This document shows, piece by piece, positions 56,935-64,000 of a DNA stretch of 64,000 nt (positions are counted from its first letter, which is position 1; each line of letters opens with the position of its first letter). The stretch spans positions 288,606,089 through 288,670,088 of the forward strand of contig NC_085138.1 of the NCBI RefSeq assembly GCF_035046485.1. Reading direction: 5' to 3'. The translations under genes were made by a program, and so were the position numbers. The DNA comes from Aedes albopictus. Taxonomy: Eukaryota; Arthropoda; Insecta; Diptera; Culicidae. The notes below the pieces were generated by a model that searched no databases, had not been told where the DNA came from, and saw nothing but the letters and a program-made list of their open reading frames with translations.

Positions 56935-57110
56935 ATTGATGTTGAAAAAAAATCAATTTGAACTTTTAGTTTTCGAGTTACTAAGAGACGAACGCAATTT
57001 AACGGTTGACGGTTAATGACAACTATCCGTTAACCGTTAAATTGCGTTTGCCACTCAATAACTCGAAAACTTCAAGTTCGAATTAATCTTTCTTCACCTC
57101 AGTTAAAAGA
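56935..57110. repeat. hairpin with CCGTTAACCGTTAAATTGCG arms
   Basis: The sequence around GCAATTTAACGGTTGACGG is mirrored by CCGTTAACCGTTAAATTGCG, and the match extends outward through GTTTTCGAGTTA/TAACTCGAAAAC and beyond. Arms are about 50-80 bp. The word CGTTAACCGTTAAC also occurs at 56550 and, inverted, at 60465, with shared flanks, so all belong to one family. Confidence 0.75.
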
Positions 57111-57369
57111 TATAAGGTACCACGGGGCAAGTGGGACCTAAAAAAATGCTAGTTTGGTTTTGTCAAGCCAAAAAATCTAAACATAAATAATTTTATAATT
57201 CCAATGGTTCTGAAAGACATTGTTGGTTTATTTCTTCTTATTAACGGGCATTGAAACTGTTTCAAAATTTTTAAATTCTCTATATTATGCATATGATGAA
57301 AAGTGGAGCAGATCTTCATTTACACCGTATCACGGGGCAAGTGGGACCTATTCAGAATTTTTGTACAAA
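57111..57369. other. AT-rich segment with two CACGGGGCAAGTGGGACC words
   Basis: CACGGGGCAAGTGGGACCTA occurs at 57120 and 57328, in direct orientation, about 208 bp apart. GGGGCAAGTGAGA near 59500 is related. They may be ends of a repeat family. No gene is seen. Confidence 0.5.
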
Positions 57370-57409
57370 TGACTTAATAAAGTTTTTTTTTTTTTTTTTC
57401 ATTAGTTCA

Positions 57410-57415
57410 TTTATT
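57410..57415 (-). promoter_or_regulatory. polyadenylation signal AATAAA
   Basis: AATAAA on the minus strand lies 18 bases after the stop codon and 10 bases before the 15-base A tail of the ORF1-only element. Position and spacing fit a used cleavage signal. Confidence 0.7.
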
Positions 57416-57432
57416 TGTAGGTCCATGCGCAC

Positions 57433-58443
57433 CTAGGCATTACGGGACCAATTACTATTTTTCTTATTAGAAATAAGAGGCGAAACGGAATCACAGCTAC
57501 TCTGCGATTCCAAGCTACAACAAATTTTCTTCTTCTCTTTGCCGTGCTTCGTTGACAGCCGTCGCTTGTTGCTACCATCATTGGCTTCGTATGGGGAAGA
57601 TGAACTGTCGTTCGCATCCTCGTCGTCGTTATCATCGTCATCGTCGTCGTTGTCTTCGTTAGTGTTCTGCTGCTCTGCTTGATCCACTGCGCTCGCAGGT
57701 ACGGTTTTCGATGTACAATCTAGCTCGGGATGTGTGCGCTCGCTGTTCGCCGAAGTCTCGATGACCTCGTCAGACTGCGTTAGATCGATGCTTATCGGCG
57801 GGAAATCAGCCTCACTGAACATTTGCTCGGTTGGTGGTATTGTTGCTACGGATGACGCTGTGGTGATTTTGTCGGGGATGGATATCTCCACACATTTCTG
57901 CTTTGGGTGTGCAGATAGGCCACACCGCCTGCATGTGCGGATTTGGTTCGGGTGCTCAACAAAGCAGACCTCATTTGCGATCGTGAGGTAGGACGGAATG
58001 GAATGCTTTATTCTCATTTGCAGCACTCGAACTCCGTTCGGCAATCCGGGAAAGTAAAACCGCCAACGTTCGTTTTGTACCGAAAGCACATCTCCGAACT
58101 GCTTCATGAAATTGGCCACCGTGATGTGTGGTACAGACGGAGGAAGATCGTGTACTCGTACACTAACTGTCTCGCTGTCCACGAACATTGGAATTTTGAA
58201 CAGCTTGCCTTTACAAGCAAACAGTCGCTTAATATTGTGTGCGTTTACATAACGCTGCGCAGTATTACTGTCCACCATTTCGATGTACACACATTTTCGA
58301 GTGTTGTGGAACTGTACACCTTTGACATCCGATAGGTTCAGCTTGATTTCGTGTTCCAGGAACTGCTGGACTTTCCCAACTTCTGGACGCGAAGGCAGAA
58401 CACTAAAATCTACCACCAGAGTGTTTCTACGGATCACACTCAT
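57433..58443 (-). CDS. gag/ORF1-like nucleic-acid-binding protein, 336 aa
   Basis: The protein has a single CCHC zinc knuckle, C171-x2-C174-x4-H179-x4-C184 (CRRCGLSAHPKQKC). Two segments before it (about 8-86 and 92-165, the second beginning VSVRVHDLPPSVPHITVANF) have the alternation of an RRM-like fold. After it come a low-complexity stretch, a strongly acidic run (about 263-279) and a basic patch (about 292-306, NKRRLSTKHGKEKKK) that could direct it to the nucleus. ORF1 proteins of non-LTR elements have this order: they bind element RNA and chaperone it. The start is the ATG at 58443; the frame stays open upstream for 11 more codons but without an ATG. There are no stops or frameshifts, unusual for this window. 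A host gene retrocopy is the main alternative. Confidence 0.75.
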   Translation of the reverse strand: MSVIRRNTLVVDFSVLPSRPEVGKVQQFLEHEIKLNLSDVKGVQFHNTRKCVYIEMVDSNTAQRYVNAHNIKRLFACKGKLFKIPMFVDSETVSVRVHDLPPSVPHITVANFMKQFGDVLSVQNERWRFYFPGLPNGVRVLQMRIKHSIPSYLTIANEVCFVEHPNQIRTCRRCGLSAHPKQKCVEISIPDKITTASSVATIPPTEQMFSEADFPPISIDLTQSDEVIETSANSERTHPELDCTSKTVPASAVDQAEQQNTNEDNDDDDDDNDDEDANDSSSSPYEANDGSNKRRLSTKHGKEKKKICCSLESQSSCDSVSPLISNKKNSNWSRNA

Positions 58444-58521
58444 TCTGATCGATACGAAGCACCGGAGAAAAAGCACGACCGAACGCTGCGAATAGTGGCT
58501 GTCAACTGACTTAATAAAGTT

Positions 58522-59830
58522 GCTGCATATATGTAATGTAGCATAAATTATAGATATATTATGCGAATAACTATGTTTAGAGATTTATGTTGGAAAAGTT
58601 TTGTGGTATCGTGCATAAATTACGTAGCACATATAATAACGAATCACTGAGAAAAAAAATGATTAAACTCTAGCAGCTCGTGCAAAATAAATTGATTTTA
58701 TTTAGAGCACCTTTAACGGTGCGCTTCTATACCCCGTTTGGCAGCCCTCCATCATTGCAGCAAACTTTACCGGTCGCTGCTGGATGCGCTCGCAAAATAG
58801 TAGCGCTATGAGTGGGTGACCAAATATAGTAGCGGGACAGTTGCGCTGCTAAAAATTCTATGGGAATATGACAGCCCTCCCGATACGAATCAGGGTGACT
58901 AATTTGATTGCTACCGATGTGGAAAAGGGTGGTTAAGTCAAAATGGTAGCGCTGCGCGGGTTGCTCGAATAGTAGCCGCCGTTAATGTTGCTCTTATACA
59001 AAAAGCGCCCTAAGGTTAAATGCCGAGAAATTTCCAAACTTGCTTTTCATATTACGTAGTTGATGAAACTCGCCCAAAAGATTTTTCAAGATTTACAGAT
59101 GTTATGTTTACCCTAACATAATTTTACGATCATTAAATAAAGATTTTTAAATCGTGAACTTTGAATAAGTCGTTTTCTTATTTTTTCATACTCTATGACT
59201 GATTCCTTAATATTTAGAAAAGCTCATTATGCAGCAAAAAACGAAAAAAATAATAGAATTTGAATAAAACATGAAAAATAGATGATTTCGGTTCTACCCA
59301 AGACTTTACCATTTCAAACAATAGCTTAATCATCAGAATAGAAGTAATTAAGTGTAATTCAACGATTGTTTACTTAAGACGCCGATTTTTACTTCACTTT
59401 TGGGTAAATTTCGACTTTGGCTGAAGAAAGCGAGATCAAACTATGAAGTTGTGTTTGTTTACTCTCATAGGTCTCACTTACCCCAGATGCTGAAAAGCAC
59501 TGGGGCAAGTGAGAGCAGTTAACTAATAGTTATTTATGTAACGAGTTGCAAAAAGTTGATTTTTTCAGCACGAGTCGTGCATTTATCCAACGAGGCTTGC
59601 CGAGTTTCAGTTGCATAATGAGTCAGTTCGGAAAAAATTACCGTTATGATACCAAAATGAGTTACATAAAATGTAAATTATGATACTGAATTGCATAAAG
59701 GTAATAAATGAAAATAAATTACAGCTTTTTCGCTTAAAATAATTTGCAAGCACTCCAGAGATTATCCTGAAACTGAAAAAGTTTTACTTTATTTGTTATT
59801 TTATTTTTAAACGACGAATGTAGTAGAGTA
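58522..59830. other. spacer, no gene seen
   Basis: 58690-59015 is GC-richer, repeats GTAGCGCT and AGTAGC words, and is bounded by GAGCACCTTTAACGG and a loosely inverted AGCGCCCTAAGG; it may be an old MITE. 59520-59700 shares the ATGTAACGAGTTGCAAAA word with 9463-9540. The rest is AT-rich. Confidence 0.4.
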
Positions 59831-60045
59831 GGGTATCGCGCTACTTGGGCGGTGGCTTCTATATTCGTCTGTTTCCCACTATAACTCAGTAAATTTCGAA
59901 CCAATTGACTTAAAATGTTGTACACGGGTAGATACTATACCTATCTCACCGCATTCCAAAAATTGTGTCAATTGGTTCAAATTTGACTAAGTTATAGCGG
60001 AAAACAGACGAAAATAGAAGCCACCGCCCAAGTGGCACGATTCCC
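59831..60045. mobile_element. 215-bp hairpin MITE with TA duplication
   Basis: GGGTATCGCGCTACTTGGGC is mirrored at the right (GCCCAAGTGGCACGATTCCC). TA flanks both sides (59829-59830, 60046-60047). The arms include GGTGGCTTCTAT, CGTCTGTTT and CCAATTGAC with inverses. A diverged single arm may survive at 895-990. Confidence 0.88.
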
Positions 60046-60245
60046 TACGTTAATCTCACTTAGTGAATTGAAAATTACATATGATCAACAATAACATATA
60101 TGGTCTCTTTAGGTGAGAACAATAGCAATTTTTGAATTCAAAGTATCCGTTGGTGTAATACCTATGGTTTCTATGAAGAATGTTTGCCTTAAAACTAAAC
60201 AATAAAAAAAAAATATGGCTGTTGGTCTCACTTGCAGAACATTTA

Positions 60246-60414
60246 GGGGCTGTCCATAAACCACGTGGTCATTAGGGGGGGGGGGGTGTTTCGGCCAATG
60301 AGCATTTTGTATGGACGAATAAAAACATTTGTATGGACAAATTACCACGCGGGGGGGGGGGGGGTTGGGTTTGGGAAGTCCCAAAAAATGACCACGTGGT
60401 TTATGGACAGCCCC
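60246..60414. mobile_element. hairpin MITE, GGGGCTGTCCATAAA termini
   Basis: This is the closest relative of 7696-7863: identical outer 20 bases GGGGCTGTCCATAAACCACG, the same internal TTTTGTATGGAC words and two G runs. It is flanked by TTTA on both sides (60242-60245, 60415-60418), one base more than seen at the other copies. Confidence 0.85.
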
Positions 60415-60539
60415 TTTAAAGTGACCTTGGCAAAAGTAGAGGCGAATGCTCGTCCGGAATGCGTTAACGGTTAACGGCAAGCGTGCCCTCCACTGTCCAG
60501 GAGTAATACCATGATTAATTTTTAGAGTAATCCATGAAT

Positions 60540-62270
60540 AAAAACTCAAGAGGACTTGAAGAGGAGAATTAAAGACATTTCTGGAAGTATCCAAGGAAAA
60601 CTGCCTAGAAGAATCCCAGCAAGAATGCCAGGAGAAATCCCTAGAGGGATTGCTGCAAGTATCACAGTAAAAATTTCTGGAGGAGGTCTAGGATGCATTC
60701 CTGAAACATTAGAATCAGCAGGAATTGCTTATGGAATCCCAGGAGGAATTCCTGGATGAAAGTCAAGAGGAGTTCCTGGAGAAATCTAATGAGAAATATT
60801 TGAAGAAATCCCACGAAAAAAAATAAAAAAAAAGATTTCCAGGAGTAAATACCGAAGGTACTTCTTGGATAAAAATTCCTGGAGGAATTACCGGAGCACT
60901 TCTGAAAAAATCACAGGAAAAATGTCAGGAGGTATTCTTAGAGGCATCCTGGGATGTATCATTGTAGAAATATCAGCAGAAATCCTAGCAGGAGTTGCTT
61001 GAAGAAATTTCTTATACAGGAATTTCTAGAGAAACCACACCAGGAATGCCTGGGGGAACCCAAAAAACATAATCCTTGGAATATCTACAGAAGTTCCTGC
61101 AAGAATCGGTAGAGGTATTCTGGAAGAACCTATAGAAAAGGTCCTGAGGGAATCGCAGGAGGAATTTCTGACGGAATCTTAGGAAGATTTCCCGGAAGAA
61201 TTCCATCCATATTGTTGTCCGTATAGGAATCACTAGAAGAATTTCTGTATGTATCATAGTACGAATTTCTGGATTCCTCGCTGGAAGAACCGCAGGAGAA
61301 GTTGTTTGAAGGGGAAGTCCTGAATTAATCCTTGGAGAAATCTCTGGAGTAATCACCGAAGGGATTTCCAGAAAAATCCCATGGAGATTTTTCGGAAGAA
61401 ATTCCCTAGTAGAATTCCTGAAGCTACCATAGTGAATTTTTGAATGAGTTCTAAGAGAAATTGCTGGAAGAAACGCAGTAGGAGTTGCTTGAGGAATCCT
61501 AGCCACAATTGGGTATTTAAATTTTGAAAAATGTATAGATTTTTTATTTTTTACGAAAGAGCACCTTTTTCTGAGCCACAATGATTTTTTTCATTTTGAC
61601 ACCTTTGATCAATTTCAAAGAGATTTTTCATATCACATTTTGACAGCTGGGCAACAGCTTGACAGCTCCGCCCAATACAAAATGGAAAGACGGGTGATTC
61701 TACAAATCGCCTCCATACAAACTTCAATTGAATTTTTGAATAGGTCCCCGGGCTACAAAATTCATGAAAACTTGGATTTCGGCTCAGTTTGGCGTGTAGA
61801 TTCAGAATATGGAATTATATCAACACCTCTAAAAAGCCAATTTCAGGAGGAAGGCCGATATAAGCTCTTTAAAGAATTCCATGAGGAATTTCTGGAAGAA
61901 TCTGTGAATAAAATCTCCATAGAAATTCCTGGAAGAATCACCGGAGGAACTTCTGCAAGGATCCTAGGAAGATGGTCTTGAATAATCCCACCGGAAATTC
62001 ATGAAGGAATCCCAATATAAATTTTTAGAGGAATCCCTAGGATAATTCCGAGAAGTATCATAGTAAAAATTTCCAAAGAAATCGTAGGAGAAATTACTGG
62101 ATCAATCTCTCCAGAAATGTCTAGTATGTATAACCCCATCAGGACTGCCTAGAGAAAGCTAAGGGAAGTTTATTGAAGAAATATCGGGAGGAATCCATAA
62201 AGGAAACCTAGAGAAATCACTGTATAAATGGATAGAATTATTTCTGGAGAAATGCATGGATAAGGCTGTT
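60540..62270 (+). repeat. degenerate CTGGAGGAATTCC-type minisatellite field
   Basis: Words CCTGGAGG, AGGAATTCC, GAAGAATC and AGAAATCC recur for 1.7 kb, interrupted by the dispersed repeat at 61545-61850. The 189-codon minus-strand frame at 61012-61581 is rich in I, P, R, F and T because of the repeat, and has no domain. Confidence 0.75.
61545..61850 (+). repeat. dispersed 300-bp repeat, copy 3
   Basis: This is in the same orientation as 36410-36735, sharing GAAAGAGCACCTTTTTCTGA, TTTTGACAGCTGGGCAAC, GATTTCGGCTCAGTTTGGCG and TTCAGAATATGGAATTAT. It lies within a minisatellite field, with which it has nothing in common. Confidence 0.82.
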
Positions 62271-62318
62271 GATTGTTCCTACCAATATCCAAAACGCCAA
62301 AACGTACAACTGGTATAA

Positions 62319-64000
62319 CCCAAGAAACAATTTTTGCTTTAAGAAATGTTTCTCAAAGCAACGTTGTTAAACTGGAAGTCGTATTATATTTGAATAATTT
62401 TGAAATAAAACTGTTCTTCAACTCTTGTTCGCCCAAAAATGAGAATCTATTCAACATCAACCGTTGTATAAGCACGATGAAATAAATGTTTATCGAATGA
62501 ACGAACATCGATTGTGAAACCCTTGTTCAACGTTAGAATCATCAGCAATTTACACAAACATCATAAACTTTTCTTCAACGTTTATTAAACAATGTTGTAT
62601 GACGCTATTTGTTTAATCATTTAAGAATGGTTTTAGAAACCATTATTATGCACTAGCAGCATAGTGCATAATAACAAGCTTTCTTCGATATTTATTCCAC
62701 CATAATACAATCAAAACATGCTGGAGCCGTGATACAACTTACGAAATTTATTTCTATTTATAGAAATGGTTTTATAATTGCTACAAAAACGATTCTTAAA
62801 CGTTTCTTTAATATCATTGCAACAATAAAATGAGAAAATGTTTAACTTTCTACATTTCTGCATTTGTGTCTGGAATATCTCTGATTATGTACCCCCAATA
62901 TTATTATTTTATTACATTTTATGGGACAAATCACATCAATGGAAAGATTCGAACTCTGGACCTTTGGGTTCACACTCGTCTGCATCCGCTCTGCTTCAAT
63001 CCGAATTACATGAATCGGCAGATTTAAAGCAGTATATAAATATTCAATTCCTGAGTCGAATACATTACCGTACATATGTAGCTTAAACATTGCTTAAATA
63101 TTTTATTCAACTAATTGTCTTCATAAACATTGAAGTTGATCAATGTTTGAACAATTGTTACCGCAACGTTTAAGGCATGCACGCTAATTATGTTGCTTGT
63201 CTGTCAGTAATTCACGGTGTTGTGTTGTGAGATTGGTATCGCTTCGAACTTTTTTTATTTCAACGTCCAAACAAGTGAATTTTATTTATTTCCACTGCTC
63301 CTGTTTTGTGCCGGGAGGAGAATGTGTAAAACTTGTGTATATCTCCAGGCAGCTATAAGATTTGAACATAAGGAAGCTGAGCCCGGTTTGACCGGCGGCA
63401 CCAAAGTGGATAGAGTAGATTGTGAATACCAAAAAGAGGAGCCGCTCAGCGCCCAGGATCCACTTATGCTGCATTTTCTGGTGTTTTTGTTGCCGATTTT
63501 GCTGTCGTTGGAGCGTGTAATGTAAAAGGTGAGTCAGAATGTTTTTAAAAGTGTGAAAAGTGTGATATTTAGAGCTGCTGCAAGAAGTTTGTTTGGTCTT
63601 CAAGCTTGTAGCCGCGGTTGCTCTTTTTAGGCTCCTAATCAACAATCGTGTTTACAAAAAGGGGCAGGGCGAATAACGATAATTAAGTGACACAGTACCA
63701 CTGCTAATCAACATTGCTTGAATAAAAGTGTAACATTTGTATTAAAGAAACGTGGTAACATCTTGTTGTTAAGCTATGTCAGTGTAGTTGAATAAAATGA
63801 TCAAGCAAAAGTTGTTAAACTTTAAATAAGCTGCTTGTTCCATTGAAGATCTTACGTGGAATAACGGCATCTAATACTTCGGAAGCAGCTTGTATTCTAT
63901 CATTATTAGAGCACTAATAGACAGATGATGTGAATACCTAAGCAACTGTCTTTAAACTTTTATACCATTGGTTATTCAATGAGCAGAAATATGTTTAACA
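62319..64000 (-). mobile_element. 1.8-kb CCCAAGTAACA element, inverted copy cut by the window end
   Basis: The sequence is the inverse of 42724-44406 and nearly identical: 1,682 bp here against 1,683 bp there, with only isolated differences noticed (for example one base near 62861). The last 133 bp of the element lie beyond the window. The sequence beyond the left terminus differs from that at 44407, so this is a separate insertion. In this orientation the exon-like block is 63349-63528. Confidence 0.88.

Larger units (their letters stand above)
57385..58506 (-). mobile_element. ORF1-only, poly(A)-tailed retroelement with 15-bp target duplication
   Basis: TGACTTAATAAAGTT occurs at 57370-57384 and again at 58507-58521. 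The segment between, read on the minus strand, starts with a 63-bp leader, has one intact 336-codon gene, a 33-bp trailer containing AATAAA, and ends in 15 A residues. It is 1,122 bp. No endonuclease or reverse transcriptase follows. This is the structure of a complete retroposed mRNA that encodes only a gag-like protein, similar in concept to mammalian half-L1 (HAL1) elements. It must have been moved by enzymes of another LINE. The target site may also have been used before: the duplicated word contains AATAAA. Confidence 0.85.

Noticed and set aside
61012..61581. 189-codon minus-strand frame
   Set aside because: It runs through a degenerate minisatellite field; composition is biased and no domain is present.
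1..64000. Integrated viral sequences or toxin genes
   Set aside because: I looked for capsid, polymerase and glycoprotein-like frames and saw none; all RT-type matches are non-LTR retrotransposons.

Overview
The window looks like repeat-rich intergenic (or large-intron) DNA of a mosquito, most likely Aedes. The basis is the mixture seen: tRNA-derived SINEs of the Feilai type, very many short inverted-repeat elements (MITEs) with 2-, 3-, 4- and 8-bp or TA target duplications, RTE-like non-LTR remnants, a Helitron, and AT-rich spacers. The species call rests on recalled knowledge of such families and not on a database match. I found no convincing host protein-coding gene. Nearly every long reading frame is a translation of a repeat.

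Layout. 1-2156: unique sequence with a reverse-transcriptase scrap (708-894) and a perfect hairpin (1445-1499). 2157-5339: a CCCAAGTAACA-ended element (TG duplication) carrying two inverted Harbinger-type MITEs and one hairpin MITE. 5962-9370: a candidate element with a 24-bp terminal repeat, holding a Helitron, a hairpin MITE and a TA/CAGTCAGG MITE. 10229-13011: two head-to-head copies of a GGGTAA-ended MITE, the second split by another MITE (11637-12625). 13256-15806: a broken Mutator-like (MULE) transposase with a SWIM zinc finger, a tRNA-derived SINE split by a third Harbinger MITE, then RT and hAT scraps. 16274-18016: a fold-back repeat with a poly(A)-tailed insertion, and a SINE.

19292-31200 is the dominant feature: an 11.9-kb fold-back element whose 1.2-kb arms enclose two convergent arrays of a 62-bp satellite (about 27 units in one orientation, about 102 in the other). 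It is inserted inside a SINE with a TATA duplication, and has itself collected a SINE, a hairpin MITE, two mirror copies of a 123-bp element and a hAT-like element with a potentially spliced small ORF.

31201-45190: more MITEs, including a 4.9-kb CCCGAGCAGAAG-ended element (35542-40461) and a two-level nest at 42335-44642. 45194-48899: an RTE-like retrotransposon pseudogene split by a second CCCGAGCAGAAG element, which is itself split by a 1.2-kb element with motifs spaced about 200 bp apart. 48900-57110: SINEs, degenerate minisatellite fields, an RT scrap and palindromic arrays. 57385-58506: a compact poly(A)-tailed retroelement encoding only an intact 336-aa gag/ORF1-like protein, flanked by a 15-bp target duplication. 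58507-64000: MITEs, a degenerate repeat field and an inverted, nearly identical partial copy of the 1.8-kb element at 42591-44406.

The elements do not form a pathway. What the window records is a stratigraphy of insertions, several readable to the base from target duplications and from empty sites in sister copies.
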